DNA of 64,000 nucleotides from Coniella vitis (GCA_011317545.1 WUJK01000002.1:2914001-2978000), one strand, 5' to 3'. Numbered from the stretch's first letter, positions 46,246 through 60,000 are shown. Notes: generated by a model from the sequence alone, not told the origin. Translations and numbers: made by a program.

Positions 46246-48675
46246 TCAATTCGAAGCACGATGGCCTCCACGATCCCTCCTGGTACCATCATAACCCGTT
46301 CCACTCCCAGCAATTCTTCTCATGTATTCATCCCTCGGCGGACCGGTTGAGTCAGGAAGCATTATGCTCTCTTTTCTCGACGCCCTATTCAAGCCATTAG
46401 ACCCGACACTGCTAAAATTTTCATGATGATCCCTCTGGCTCCTCGAAGCATATCCATCCAGGCTATGCCGTTTACCCCTGTCCCAGCCTCTACCTGCAAG
46501 ATTCACATCTCCCGAGTCACCGCGGCAACCATCGTCACCAAAGATCAGAGTGTTGAAAGGAGTCATAGGAGGAGCATCTGCCATGGTCATAGAGGCATTC
46601 CGCACCGCAAAGTTCCGCCCATCTCTCTCATAGGGCACATGCTCTCTATTCCCGGCTGAATCCTGCTGTGAGCTGCCGGCCCCCGCTTTCAGCGACACAG
46701 ATTCATACTGTGATCGAACAGGCGCAAAAGAAACTTCCTTCCTCGGTGTAGTCCGACTGTCTGGTTGTTCTACATCTAATGGCTGGGCTGAATTTGGAGG
46801 TGGTGTTGATAGCACAGAATGGCGCCGGTCCTGACCTCCTGTGCCTTCCGAATTACGGCGACGATATTCTCTTGCGCTAGTGTTCATCGACAACCAGGTT
46901 TTTCTGTCTTTTGGATTCGGGTAAGACGTTGCGTTTCCAGAGTCTCTGTTCGAGGCTGTTTGGTGCTGAAGCACAGCTTCTTTTATGGCTGGTGATGATT
47001 CTGACGGGTATCGATGCCTTCTGTGATCTGAGGTTGCTTGTGCAGTGATAATGACAGGCATCGATCGCCTGCGTGCCTTACGTCTGTCAAAACCTTCTTC
47101 TGGTTTCGGATTCCTCATTTCTCCTCTTGTTGATGCTGCTGCTGCTGCTTCTGCTGCTGCTATCAGTGGCTGTGCGATCGCAACATCTTCTTCAATCGCC
47201 TTGCTGAAACTATCCAGCGCATCATCTACATTCAGCTTCACTTTGCGCAAGGGCTGTGCGGGAAATAAATACCGCGACACCTGTTTGGGCAGCCTTTCAG
47301 CCTTACCATCAACGTCTAAGCCTGATGGACTCAACGTATGGCTTTTGACTTCGATTGGCAATGTAGCGACGATGTGAGCAATTTGTCTGGCCTCCTCCTC
47401 TGGATACGACTGGAGCATTGTGATGAGCCAGTGCGCAAACCCCCGTGGTGTCAGGCTCGGGACGACAGGATATGATTGATGGAACGCAGGCACGAGAAAA
47501 TACTGGCATTGGAGTTTGTCGTACACATCTGCGAGCGCCTTGTAGAAGGTTTTAGAAGTGGCGGTGGATGACATTGAAAAAGGATTGGGATTGGTGAAAA
47601 GCTGTGCAGATGGCAACAGCCCTGACTTTCCCTGGCCTGGTTCTTTCTTTTCGTTGGTGCCCTTGACCTTGGTTTTGTTCGCAACGGGCCCGTTCAGCAA
47701 GTGTTGCGTGTAATACGCTGCCATCTTGTCCGGCGTGACCACGATACTGTGTTGTGGTGGAAAGTCCTGGACAATGTAGTCGGCCACGCCGAGGGCTATG
47801 TCTTGCATGCGTTTGGTTGGCGTGCCGTCTGCTTGAAAGAGTATACCCCAGATCTTGTCGATGATTGTAAAGTCCCGAGGTGCGCAGACTAGAGATGACT
47901 CTTGGGGTCCCGATATTGTATGGCTTTCTCCTTCCCCTTCCTCCTCATCATCGCCATGATCTTCTTCTGCACCAGGGAAATGGCCTTGCTCAAGTACAGT
48001 TTTCTTGCTGCCATCATCGTGCAAGGGGACACCAACTGTTGGTGGTGTTACTGTTTGGCTAGGTCTGTCCACTTTCTGGATGTCTGTCACGCTGGCAGAT
48101 AATGCAATGGAATTCCTGGCTTCATTGTTGTCCATATTTGCGGACGAGTTCGGCGAAATCAAGGTATTGTCATCGACTTGAGACTCTGGCCTAGCGTCAC
48201 CACTGACACCATAGTCCGCCCTTTCATTCCGTCCAGTCTCCTTGTTCAGCTGTTGAAGTTCCTCCCGGATGATCTTCCTTAAGTCCAGCAAGTGTTGTGG
48301 TGCCGATGATGGAAACACCAACATCTCAGATGCTCTAGGCGGAGCACGAACATGTTGCGATACCTGGGATCCACTCATATGGTGCGCCAAAGAAGCATAA
48401 GAGGAAGCTCTGGGAGGAGGAGGCTGCTGTTGGCCACGCTCAACAGCGATGGCACCGTTGCCTCCATCATGGTTGTCATCAGCCCCGCTGGTGTTTCCTT
48501 CTGTCGGCCACTTGTCGAAGCCAAAGTGCGTCCCTTGCGTCCGTGGCGAGATGTTCTCGAGATCGCTTCTTGGATGACCTAGCACGGACTTCTCCCATTT
48601 CGTCAAAATTGAGGGAGGCCTTTGAGGTTGTCCTCGATGTTGCGGATAATCATTGGTCTCTTCTGATTTCCTCAT
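46246..48675 (-). CDS. DUF7514-domain protein of unknown function
   Basis: A single exon of 809 residues. The open frame reaches 48777, but its first codons there are TTG; the first ATG is at 48675 (MRKSEETNDY), which I take as the start. The N-terminal 265 residues are disordered and end in an acidic run (EEDHGDDEEEGEGE). A folded region follows at about 268-480, opening IIDKIWGILFQADGTPTKRM and continuing GVADYIVQDFPP and RGFAHWLITMLQSYPEEEARQIA; this is the pattern of the fungal DUF7514 family, named from memory. A poly-Ala/Glu helix (EAAAAASTRGE) and a long Ser/Arg-rich tail come after. Its function is not known. It lies 1.3 kb from the repeat elements yet has normal codon use and no RIP bias. 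Confidence 0.82.
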   Translation of the reverse strand: MRKSEETNDYPQHRGQPQRPPSILTKWEKSVLGHPRSDLENISPRTQGTHFGFDKWPTEGNTSGADDNHDGGNGAIAVERGQQQPPPPRASSYASLAHHMSGSQVSQHVRAPPRASEMLVFPSSAPQHLLDLRKIIREELQQLNKETGRNERADYGVSGDARPESQVDDNTLISPNSSANMDNNEARNSIALSASVTDIQKVDRPSQTVTPPTVGVPLHDDGSKKTVLEQGHFPGAEEDHGDDEEEGEGESHTISGPQESSLVCAPRDFTIIDKIWGILFQADGTPTKRMQDIALGVADYIVQDFPPQHSIVVTPDKMAAYYTQHLLNGPVANKTKVKGTNEKKEPGQGKSGLLPSAQLFTNPNPFSMSSTATSKTFYKALADVYDKLQCQYFLVPAFHQSYPVVPSLTPRGFAHWLITMLQSYPEEEARQIAHIVATLPIEVKSHTLSPSGLDVDGKAERLPKQVSRYLFPAQPLRKVKLNVDDALDSFSKAIEEDVAIAQPLIAAAEAAAAASTRGEMRNPKPEEGFDRRKARRRSMPVIITAQATSDHRRHRYPSESSPAIKEAVLQHQTASNRDSGNATSYPNPKDRKTWLSMNTSAREYRRRNSEGTGGQDRRHSVLSTPPPNSAQPLDVEQPDSRTTPRKEVSFAPVRSQYESVSLKAGAGSSQQDSAGNREHVPYERDGRNFAVRNASMTMADAPPMTPFNTLIFGDDGCRGDSGDVNLAGRGWDRGKRHSLDGYASRSQRDHHENFSSVGSNGLNRASRKESIMLPDSTGPPRDEYMRRIAGSGTGYDGTRRDRGGHRASN

Positions 48676-50170
48676 AGCTTCCTGAAGAGAGTTGTGAGGG
48701 TTATATGTGGAGAAGAAGACTGTAATGTGTCTGAGTCGTGTTGGAAGTTCGCACGACTTTGAGTCTTTGAAGAGCAAGAGAAAGAAAGAAGGAAGTCAAA
48801 TCATGGCCGACTCATCATGCGGCCTATAGGCAGTAAGCACGTAAATATATACCCTTATACAACGATTCTGTTCAACCCCAGAAGCCTGCTTCAGCAAGAT
48901 TCACAATGGCAAGCGAAACAGATATCAAGCCACAACAGGACCGACCTGTTACCAGAATATCAGTCACTGATCACACATAGGATGATCTACAGCGCTACTT
49001 ACCTTCAGATCAGTCAATCTTCAATGCCCACGTATCAAAACCCAGCCTAGATAAGGGAATCTGTTGTGATTCCCAACGACATTGTCACGCAAAAGCTCAC
49101 GGCCAACTTGGAAGGAAACTAAGATGTTGTCCTTATCCAAGTGGTTGCCCGTCGCATCCAAACAAATCATCATCAATATTGGCACCGGGCGTATGATAGG
49201 CCCGAGGGGCTGCTGTTAGTCTGGACAGGTGTCGTTGGAGCTTATGCAGACCATCATCCTTAAGGGTGGCACCGCCCTACAGACCGGGCGTCCCAACACA
49301 CCCAACCCATAACTGCCACACGTCACTTGTAACTGCGGAAGAGTGCATATAATACGTATACACAACCATGACTTACTTTTCAAGCATTCCGCATCGAAGA
49401 ATCGACCGGACATCTTGCCGACTCGAATGTCAACAAATGCCGCGTTACACCCAATGGATCAAATACCGACACGACCCAGGCACGGTCAGACATTCGTGAA
49501 CCTCACAGAACTCAGTGGACTCATGTACAATATCTCAGTCATAGTAGAGAAATACCATTGCGACCACAATCTATGAGCTGTGTTGCTCATGTGTGCACAA
49601 AAAGTTGTGAGATCGATGCGGATTGTGTTGCGACAATACTGTTGGGTCTGGAGATGCTAAGTGGCTACGATAAGAGGGCTTCTCATATTATTTTAGGTAC
49701 TGCGCGACAGCAGACTGGTCGTGTGCGATGTCTCCGGAACGACCGAGGGTACCATTGATCGGTTGTCAAACATGGCACGGACAAAAGGAAACCCTGGATC
49801 CCTTGCTAAGAGGTGACATATGATCGGTTCAAGTTCTGTGGATTCAAGTTGGACAAGATTTGTTTTCCAGCATGAAGCAATGTCACGTAGCATGTATATG
49901 CGCGATCAAACAATTTACAAATCGTCAAGGGATTGGGTGGATCATAGCGTCAGAGAACTTAGACGCAGCCAATCTTCGTCAAATTCGTTCCTAACAAGTG
50001 TATGGGCTGATTAGTACTAACTAAATGAGAGTGATTGGCGTCGAGAAAACTGCAAGAGTATATGGAGACCTTAAAAGCTCAGTACCTGATAGCTATGTGC
50101 CCGCTCAATGTTCGACAGCTCAAAACAAATGAACTCTGCCTCCATGTAAGCGTAAATGGTTCTCTACATC
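48676..50170. other. Intergenic region
   Basis: 1.5 kb with the promoter of the DUF7514-type gene and the 3' end of the Stc1-domain gene. I see no coding frame with family features and no clear repeat. Confidence 0.5.
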
Positions 50171-51246
50171 TCAAATTTCATCCTCACTCTCACCATCGGA
50201 GAACCTCTTGTGAGCAGCTTTGCGGTCATCGGGATGGTCCCAAACGAGATAGTTGGGTGGTTCGGGAATCATGCGACGACCCTTGACCTTGGCAAATCCG
50301 CCACGAGAAGAAACCTCGCGGACAGTGGTGACGGTCTTGACACTGGAGGCCTTAACACTGGTAGCGGCAGATGCACTAGGAACAGCTTTGGTCCGTTGCT
50401 GGACTTGACCATTGGGGCCGTAGGCAGTGTATCGGGTTTTGACGTTGTTGATTGGTCCCTTTTGCTGAGTGTTTCGAACAGTCTTGACGGAGGGATCAGA
50501 AGGGTTCTTGTGGGAGGTGCGCATGCGACGGGGCGCATTTGTGACAGCCTGAGTACTATCGCCACTACTAGCAGCCGAGACGTCATCATCATCATCGTCG
50601 TCGCCTCCATCAAGAGTCAGCGACCCCATACCGTCCATGGCGGCGGAAGTAACAGTCTCCGTAGCATAGACATTGCTAGTGCTGGTACTGCCACTTCCAG
50701 TAATCACAGAATGTAGGTTCTTGTCGAGATGGTCTTCGTTGGCGAAGCTCTCGTCGTCATCCTCGTCAAAACAGTCATCGAGGATGGGCTCGGGGCGAAT
50801 GAATTCGTATTCGTTGGCCGCACGCGGGGCGCGAGGAGCAGGAAGTGCTGCAGTGCCAGGCATATCGGTCTCAGCCCATGAGATGCAGTCACGGCAGCGG
50901 TGTGAGTTTTCTGCATTTTTGCGGCCAACATTGCTGAACAGCTCAGGGGGGCCAAGTTTGCCGCATTCCTCGCACAAAATCTCGGTGGTGGACTCTTGCG
51001 TATGCTTGCGACACCTCAATTCGATTGTCTTGCCCCTGGTCTTATGAAACTGGTAGTTCTTGAGCTGATTGTTGGAAAATTGATCCAAAGGCTCGAGCTT
51101 CTTGTCAACCTTGCATCGAATCCTGAAGGAAGAGCTCAGTAAGTAGCTGGTCCAAATATTTCATCGGAAGTCAAAGCAACGTACATCTCCTTTGGGCTTC
51201 CTCGGGGGGCGGAAAAGCCACCGCGGCTGTTGTTCTTGCTGGGCAT
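50171..51246 (-). CDS. Stc1-domain protein
   Basis: Two minus-strand exons, 51246-51185 and 51122-50171, give 337 residues. The intron (GTACGT to TTCAG) was placed so that MPSKNNSRGGFSAPRGSPKE runs into MIRCKVDKKLEPLDQFSNNQ. Residues 23-105 match the Stc1 domain: a first Cys near 24, the EPLDQFSNNQLKNYQ block, C58 and H61, C71-x2-C74 (CEECGK) and C97-x2-C100 (CRDC), a tandem zinc-finger layout, then ISWAE. The fission yeast member Stc1 bridges Argonaute to the histone H3K9 methyltransferase complex. Whether this protein does the same is an inference, and many filamentous fungi have several Stc1-domain proteins of unknown role. The rest is disordered, with an aspartate run (GGDDDDDDDV) and basic, Ser/Thr-rich stretches. 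Upstream DNA is pyrimidine-rich on the coding strand, as expected of a leader. Confidence 0.82.
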
Positions 51247-53780
51247 TCTGGTCGAAGTGACTTGCTGGGTTTCTATGCCAGGAGACAGAGAAAGCGCCAA
51301 GTGCTGCTTCAAACGTATCGCCGAGATGTGCAACCGCGTCAGATACGTAGACTGTTGAGTTTACAATCAGCAATCTGTCCAAGATATCTTTCATGTTGTG
51401 GAACAGAAGAAGCATATAATGATATAGTAGAATTGGCTGCTGATCGAACCACTGGTAGTATCAGAGCACAAGCATCGCAGAGCGCGTTGGGGCTGTGACT
51501 CGACGCATGATAGAAGTAGGTGAAGTCAAACAAGGTTGAGAAGAGAGCGTGAATAACGTGCGGGAAAGATTTTGGACGCAATTACCGATTTAACAGAGAA
51601 TTCAGCAGGTCTGGAACAATGTACCTTCAAATGGCCAGAGGCAGTAAGCCAACGTAAACCAATCTGTTGGAGAGTTGCTCAGGTAGGCGGTGTTTGGTTG
51701 AAGGATCTGGATACGCGGAGTCAGTTCAGACAAGGCTGGGTCAGAAGACGCGACTTTGCGCAATGTCGGAGATGGTGTAGGCCCCGGCAGAAAGTTAGTG
51801 CAGGGAGCGTTGACGCACTGAAGAAACAGCTTGTGATAGAGGTCGGCAATGCAGAAGAATCAGGAAGGAAGATGACAAGAGAGGAAAGAAAGAGGCTCAA
51901 GTGGAGTTGGGCAGGCAAAGGAATCCTTGCCATAAGGACAGCCTTGCTCTTGCCTCTGGTATTGAGAAGGGAAGGAAGACAAAGGGAAGAAGGACGGTCA
52001 CACTTCCTGCAAGTGAATGTAATTTCAAACCGAGACCTTGCTTTGGCCAGGGAATATCAACAGGGTGGTACAAAGAAGCATCTTGAATGTCGACAGTTTT
52101 TGCAAATGACTGCTCCACGACTTGATAACTCCAGTCCTCGAGTCTTATCACGACTCTAGTAGCTGCAATCAACGAAGAACAGACTACCCTATTTCTTGTT
52201 AATGCTGAGCGGCTTTGAATGTTGACATAGCCTAGTGAGTGCACTTCTTTTGCTCCACGCTGTGCTCTTGTGTCTTTCAGGAATGGACATAAGTGGTCTG
52301 CCTCAACTTGAACACTTTCAATATGATGGATTTGACCTCAACAAGCAGGTTTACTAACCGGACCTTGGAAACAATATAGCCATTTCGAAGTACTAGGCAG
52401 CTGGTTGATCTGGCCAAGCTTTTCTGTGGTATAGCGGGCAGATGATACGTTAACTACCTGTCCACCCAGAAATCATCAATGTAGCCTCGAACTGTCCCAG
52501 CCGGCTACACAGCGTTCATATTTGATTTCGAGGCTCATGTACTGACCGCAAACGATCTGACGAACCCAAGAATTGTGATACGAAGCATGCCACCATCACG
52601 AAACATGTCATACCACGAATAAAACCAGCAAATGTTTCAGCGTCCCTAGCAAGTACCCGTACATCGGTCACAGACAGGGCATAACGATGGCAGTACGCCA
52701 CAGACCGTGCGCCACGATATCTCATCTACTATAGCCTCCACCATTGAGGGCTCTGTACATGTACGAACCAGCACTTATTCGAGTCAACATCCATGGAGGA
52801 TATACATAAGCATACTGGCAGACTTGCTCCAGCGAGCGATCAACGCCACGGGCTCTACATCTAAGCTCTGAATGTCTGAGTTTTTGCTAGCCAGCAGCGA
52901 GCACACATGGTCCATTGGTCACAGGACCACCAGCTGAGTATTCGTGTCCGCTCACTCGCTGTCTCATGGATTCACTCGCACCATTTCTCCGACCTACTGA
53001 CTCTCTTTTGCCCGACTTCTCAATGCGGTACTACGTATGGTATCCATTGATAGTCATTGACCAAAAGTGGTCTGCCAGCTAGGGGCACCGGGCCGGAGCG
53101 AACTATCGAGCTCCTAGAGGCAACTCGGTGGTAACGAAAACAGCGACATACGCGCAGGGTCCTGGTACAAAAGGGACATTGCTGTACTATGGTATCATTG
53201 GCCTTCAATCATAGTAGGCGAGCATCTCGCACCGCCTACTATGTACAGATATGGTCCATTCAATAATCAAGCATATGCGTCATGTACTATGTAGAATGAT
53301 AGTACACTCCCTCGACCTTGGTTTGTTGCAGTCTCCTGCATCGATGGTTCGCTCTCAATCGGGGTTCTCGACAAACATCAATCCACCTTCTCCCAAGGTC
53401 ATGCATGTCTCCACTTGGATTGATGCGCATGTGAGGAAGTCTTTGCTTTGGTCTGCTCTGGTCTACTGCTGCTCCCCCTATCGTCGCCACGTGGAACGGA
53501 TCTTGACAAGTCGGTGAGCGCGGCTGTACGGAAGAACGCCTGGGGCCTGGCTGGCGTTATTGTGGAGCCGTGATGGTGGTTTCCCCCCCCATTCCTTGCT
53601 TCTCTTGTCTCGCTTTTCCAATTCTCATCGCCTGTACGCAGCACGTTGCTTTTCACCTCTTGACAGCTGCGCCTCATTGACCGCTCTATACATAGTATCG
53701 TAAGTAGGACAGGGACCTGATACTTTTCGTATGCAATAACGTATCCCTCACGTAAACACTTCCGCGGGCGCATTGCACCG

Positions 53781-53800
53781 TATACTATGTACATAGTATA
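53781..53800. repeat. Perfect 20-bp palindrome
   Basis: TATACTATGTACATAGTATA is identical to its reverse complement; it is the longest perfect form of the dispersed motif that I found. Confidence 0.95.
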
Positions 53801-56800
53801 GAGCTCGAACTCAAACTCAATGGAGCATAAGGCGGTCTGGGCCGGACTGCACATGTACGGCGAACGAAGAGTGGCATGTGGGTCGTGGGCGCTGATTTTG
53901 TACAGAACACGGAAGCCATGCAAATAGTTGGGTGAGTCTATCGTCAGAATTCCGTACACACTTTTGCAATTAAACGTCTGAGAATTCGTTGTTGCGGTTA
54001 ACAAAGCGGCAAGGATAAATAAGCATGGGAAAAGGACATCGCATCTTCTGGTGTATCAAGCACTGTATGTACTCCGTGAATATATTGGCAAAACCCACCG
54101 TCTCTCAATATGTGGTACATATGTAAGTTCTTGTAGATACTTCATGGCGCTTGCTTGCACTACTTACTGCTATGTATGCATTGGTGATTGCCAGTCACCA
54201 GAATTCACCCACCCCCTTGTTGAGCGGCTCGACGCTTTCCTCTTACCAGAGGTTCGCTGCTTTGCTTGATTGAAAGCTTAGAGCACGGGCAGTCCCAACT
54301 ATGGCACAAGGCGTGCCTGCGGCCTGGCGGATATCGCGGCTTTCCAGGCCAACCGCGCGTTTCCTTTTGGGCCTCAAAGCTGACGAGTCCCGACTGCAAC
54401 GCCAGCGAAGAGTTGCGCATACGAGGTTCTAGCACGGTACTATGTACTATGTATGGTCAATATCCTGCGGTTGGCAGATGGAGACGTGGAAGCAGTGTCG
54501 TCGGCAGGCACGTTGAACGGTCGTCGGTCATGGGGGCCAAACGAGGGGAAACGGCACCTGGGGCCGCGGCTATCATCCCAGATGCCTTTCCCAAACTCCA
54601 ACCCCAGCCCTACCCGCTCACTCGACGCGAAGAATGAAATGATCAATATACAAGGCAACAGCTCCAGATAGCTCCATTGATTGATGGAAGAAAAGTAGAC
54701 GTCAACTATATTGGAGGGAGAATCCATAGCAAGACGCACAAAGCCTAGATGTCGGTCGAGACACAGACAAGACCCCAGCATTACTATGAAAAGGGTTGCG
54801 GAAAGCGTCGAACTGCGGCGCGTCCGAGATCAACTGTTTGCAGAAACAGAACGAATCAAATCAAGCCCAAGATGGCCGGCCCTCCTCACCAGCCCCAAGT
54901 AGCTGCGGTGACCTTCAGTGTTGCTTTGACAGGGCCGGAATCTTGCCCCTGATATACCAAGGCTTTTCCAGGCACAGGCTTGCTTGTTCTTTTCTAGCTC
55001 AAGAAAGATTGCCCGCCTAGGCTTATGATCTATTCAGCCCGGGGCCGGGGCGCCGGTGCTTGGGCCCTTTGCCCATGAGAGGGCCCTGCTGCCCTGGAGA
55101 CGCGACCCCCTTTTCCTTTGCCCCTGGGAGGGCGAATTTTGCCCTCTGTGAATGGCGTAATGATGTACATGCAGTACCTAGTAAGTGGCTGTGGGCTATA
55201 AGTAGGGGAAAGGGGAAGGAATGGGAAGGCTGAAGATGGGAATATCTCTAGTATCAGATATATAGAAATTTCTTGAGAGTCGGTCAAGTAATAGTAGATG
55301 GATAGTGGCTTTGATTATTGTTCAGTGGTGCTTAAAATTACTACGTACTCTGGTACTGAAACTTGGGCATTAAATGCTGCATGAGTAGGAGTACTACGTA
55401 GTGAGTGAGTGGCTGGGCTGGCTGGCAGACTGGGTACCCAAATTCCACCAGTCCTATGTTTTTAACCTTCATCTCAGCCTTCGTACTTGGGAGCCAAGGA
55501 GTAAAGTATGAGTCAGTTGTATTGTTGCTTGATTTGAGAGTCTGTGACAAAGAAACTCGTAAAATGGTGCGGGCTAATAAGCCGCTGTGCACTGCGCGAA
55601 GCCACCATCCATGATTGCCACCACCACCATCGGTTCATTCTGAGACGAGGCAAACTCCTTGGTAATGTCCGTTTGTCTTTAGGAGGCCAAACCAGCCTCG
55701 AAATGCTTTTGGGCTGAAAGGGGCTTGGCCTTGAGGGCGCTCTCGTCCGCTATAGGTTTGTGTGCTCGTTTCTGTATTTAGTTAGTACATAGTATGCTTG
55801 TGGTTTTTAACCGTTTGTCCACTAATGTAGTAGCCCCAGAGGATATTGTGCTTAATGTTTACGTAGCACTGACGCCCCAGGCCCGACTATGACATGGGAA
55901 AAGAGCGCTGTGTACATACTATATAGTATGCCAGTGCAGCAAAGTGCAAAGCAAGTTGCCACGGTGCCAGACGGCCTGCTGTTTGTCATAAGAGATGAAG
56001 CACACGATGGCTTGGGCATTTGAGCGTACCCTAGGCACTCTACATGTTTACAGCCGAAATGCATAATTTTGCTTCCGAGATATCAAGTATATTGCACCCA
56101 CAAAGACTGTTGCTTCGATAACTTATTACGAAGTAGATGATGGCCCCTCGTCTTCAGCGAGTATATCACGCATGCACTCTCCATATCGTATACTACCTAG
56201 GTACGTAGTCGCTGTTTGGTTGGATTCGTAGCAAAGCTTGGGACGTTTCGAGCTTGCCTTGGAGGAGCAATGCCCTCAAGGCCAAGATTCGTGCGTTGGC
56301 TACACGACTTACCTGGAAAAGCTGGTGAGATATGGACTATGTAATTGCTTTGAGCGCTTGCAACAAATGCACAATCTCGATGATTTTTTCTGGCCTGTCG
56401 ATAGCCGCGAGGTTCAACAGAAGGTCAAATTACTGGCCCGTTCACACAGCCAGGCCCGAACCGAGGCCCTGCTTCGAACAAACCGTCGATGCAATTTCCA
56501 TTTCTCAATCGAACCTACATAGTATGCTTTCGCGCCCGAAATCTCGTTTCGTCAACGACAAGATTAAACTGCGGATTCCCACCTGCCCCTCCCGCTCATT
56601 ACCGGGCCCAACCCACCTCTTAAGGCCAGCAAGTCCGGAAATGCGTTACTTGGGCTTGAGTAATCTCGTCATTTCCCTCCATCACACGGTAGAGAGAGAG
56701 GAAAAGCTGTCGCGCGGTTTGGTTGACACATGCTTGGTGCAGTTTCATTCAACAGAATGAACGCGCTTCGCTTATCAATCACCATGGGAGGAGCGAGCGC

Positions 56801-57026
56801 GTGAGCCGACGGAATCAACATGGAAGAGGAGTGCAGAACAGGAATTTGACCAAATTCGCACGTGAGGGGCCCCAAGGACCCGAAGACGACACGATAGGTT
56901 CTATCCGTTCATGCCTGACACAAACGCGTTGCAGGCTGCCCTGTTTGAACCAGCTGTGGGGTCTCTGGCGCCAGTCTGGAGGGTGCCGGAGCCCTTCCAG
57001 CCCTTCCAAGCTTGGCAAGTTGGCGT

Positions 57027-57042
57027 TACTATGTACATAGTA
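57027..57042. repeat. Perfect 16-bp palindrome of the same motif
   Basis: TACTATGTACATAGTA, with a further GTACATAGTA copy about 35 bp downstream and ACCTACGTAGGTACATAGTA near 57101-57120. Confidence 0.95.
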
Positions 57043-60000
57043 GCTGGGCCTGCTTGCTGCATTCGCAGTACTGGGTACATAGTATGCAGCGTCAACTGGC
57101 ACCTACGTAGGTACATAGTACCTTTGGAGTTTCAGAAGGGGTCCAGTCCCACGTCGGCCTATGGCAGGCGGCCTCGGTCTACGCATTATAGTACAGTACA
57201 ATAGAACGGACACTTGGGTATCACCAGCAACTTGCACCAAAGAGGCAAGCAAATGCTGCAACATATTCTTTTGCTGCAGGCTGCGGTGTGTTGGCATCTG
57301 CACCTGCGAATCGATCGATTATTGATGGGGCGCAACTGCAGCAGAGATAGCGGATTGAATGGGCTCTGCGTCGCGGCCAGGTGCTGACCGACACGACTCG
57401 TCGCGATTGTGCATGCTGTCGGTCCAGGCTCATCACAGGTTTACGAAACCCAGATCTGCCCGAGAGCGAGTGGCAGGAGGGCAATTGGGGCGGGCGTCTC
57501 TCATCAAAGCCCAACTTTGGTATTCTGGTACTGCACTGTAATAGTACAAAGTAGTATACTATGTATAAGTACACGCTAGGCATGGGAAGCACGATTGGAC
57601 CCCCAATGAATCATTCACGGGGTCGGGGCCGTTGAACCCGCGGCAGACAGAGAGGTGAATCAGCAGGGCGAAGCAGCCTTATAGCGGACCTTTGGATTCT
57701 TGAGGCCATACTGGGCGTGTCCCGTTCTGCCTATACATAGTATAAATACCTAGGTAGTGCCTACATAGTAGCAGTCAGTCCAGCATACAGACTTGGAAAG
57801 CCAGGTCCGGAAACGGATCACGCTGTGATGCGCCCCTGGCCTTAGCTTCCGCTAGTGTCAAGAGCCTTGACCTTGCCGTGTAACCCACTGACCCACTGTA
57901 CACGGAACGCATGTATCTTTGTGCTTCTTGGAGCCCACGAGTACTTCTTAACGGCACAGAAGATGTGTATCCTCCAGTACCGTGTACTAGTGTGTGATTC
58001 GCTCTGCGCTGCCTCTTTGGGGTCCAGGTGCACGCGGTGCTGGCTGTGCACCGTCAGCAGCTTACAAGCTTATTACTTCCTAGGTACCTACTATGTATTG
58101 TAGCACAGCACCTTTTTTATTGCTACAGCAGGTTGATTAAGATCCAAGCAGCAGCAACCACAGATGGCATTGTCCGTCCATCCAGAACTCAAAGGACGTA
58201 TATGTATATATATGCCTGCTTTGCTTGACCCTATAATGCATGGACATATTGCGGAGGTGCATGCCCGTTATACTATATATTATCAGTCTTTTGTTGAGTA
58301 AGGGTCCCGTTGGCATGAACGGCAGTCCAAGCTACCTAGTTTCTACAAGGTACTACATAGTATGTGCCTAGTATGCTGAAGCTCACAGGCATGCTGAAAC
58401 GCCCTGCCAAGTTCAAGCACTCGCCGCAGCAACCACCACATAGCATCATACATACACATGCCTCAAATTGTTGAAAATGGATGGAAGCAGATTATCAAGC
58501 CCTTACTATGTATAGTAGTATTGAGCTTATGTCTCTAGACCCTCGCCGACCACCATGAGCTCATGCGAGGAACAGCAAAGGAAGTCGCAACCAAGTACTT
58601 CCCACGGCCTGCACTACTTACTATGTAGAATCGAGCAGTTACATAGTACAGCACGCCTAGGTACATAGTATACATCTTTGTATGTACGGTATGGTCCGGG
58701 CTCCTTCCTTTCAGGTCAAGCCAGCAGTACCTGCCCTCTCACGGTCGTGGTCTACATAGCATTGTCAACGCGTGCTGTAGGTATGCAAATCGAACAGCGT
58801 GCAGGCATTCTCATCCTCGCTCCACCATCAAGAGGTATCACGCCTGTCGTTGTAGCTGCCGCTGTCAGCCAAGCACACCGGCCATTGCCGCCTTGCTACT
58901 TTACTACTTTTTTCATTGCAACCACTTCCGTATGGATTCAACAGACATTTTCTCCTGATAATCTTTTGTACACGCCGCGCCTCCAACATACCGGGCCCAA
59001 CATCCGTCTGGTTGAAAGTCAACACCATAACTCGATCAGCACCGTCAACAGCGTGCAAGCAGCCTACGGGTACTATGTACATCGTACACTGTTACTGTAC
59101 AGTATATATACCAAGAGCCCTGACACGACACTGTGACCCAACGCGACACAATCAAAAAAAGACGGCACTTTGGCCAACAAGGGCCCTCGCTCGCGGAACC
59201 CTGGCAGCCCTGGCCAAGAAGGAGAACACCCCCGGTCGCCAGCATAAATTGGATTCGAGAGCAAAGGCTGCTGGCCGGCTGATTAGCGAGATTTGCAGCC
59301 CCTTTCACGCCGATTGGCATTGATGGAGCGGCATAGCAGCGACACCTCCGTCGCCCACAAGGCACCCCAGCTGCTTCCATTCATGCTGAGCACCCACGTC
59401 TCCACGAGTCCCCAGCGCCCCGTTCACAGGCCCCGTCCACAGGCCCCGTCCTCTGCGTCGCTCTTCTTGCGCTGCAACGGACGAGACAGTCTCTCCCAAG
59501 GCCCCCCCCCCCCTGCTGCACTCCGTGTGCATCACCCTAGGGCGCTCACAGTTGCTCACTAGCTCCCTCCCAAGTCCCTGGTCCGGATCGTCGTCCGCGA
59601 AGCAGGGCCAGAGGCAGACATACCACAGCCAGACCAGCCCGCCAACAGTTAGACCGGACTAGCTAGCTGACCACAGCCAGCGTCAGAATCAGAGTCAGGC
59701 AGGCAGTCCGTCCATTTCACCAGGGCCAGAGCCAGAAAACAACCTCTCCCGCAGCTTGTACAGGCTCTTCGGCAGATTCACAAAACGCGTTGCTTCATGC
59801 ACACAGTCATCATCAAATTACAATCCCGCACGCTGCTGGCCTTGGTTTGAATGGGGTTTCTGGTCTCCCTTTCGCATCCTCGTCATTCCAATCCTGCGAC
59901 ACGGCGAATCTCCCACTACACTGTAAGCTCTCACCTCGGTTAGTGAAGAAAGTGCAACGCCGTTGTTTGGTCGGCTAACGCAAGTCGCATGTCTCTTTTG

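Noticed and set aside
51572..52159. 195-codon plus-strand frame
   Set aside because: It opens with TTG, is very rich in Arg/Glu from a GA-rich strand, and shows no family pattern. It is better explained as the leader region of the opposite-strand Stc1-domain gene.
53399..54004. 201-codon minus-strand frame
   Set aside because: No ATG at its start, no family features, and it runs through copies of the dispersed palindrome.
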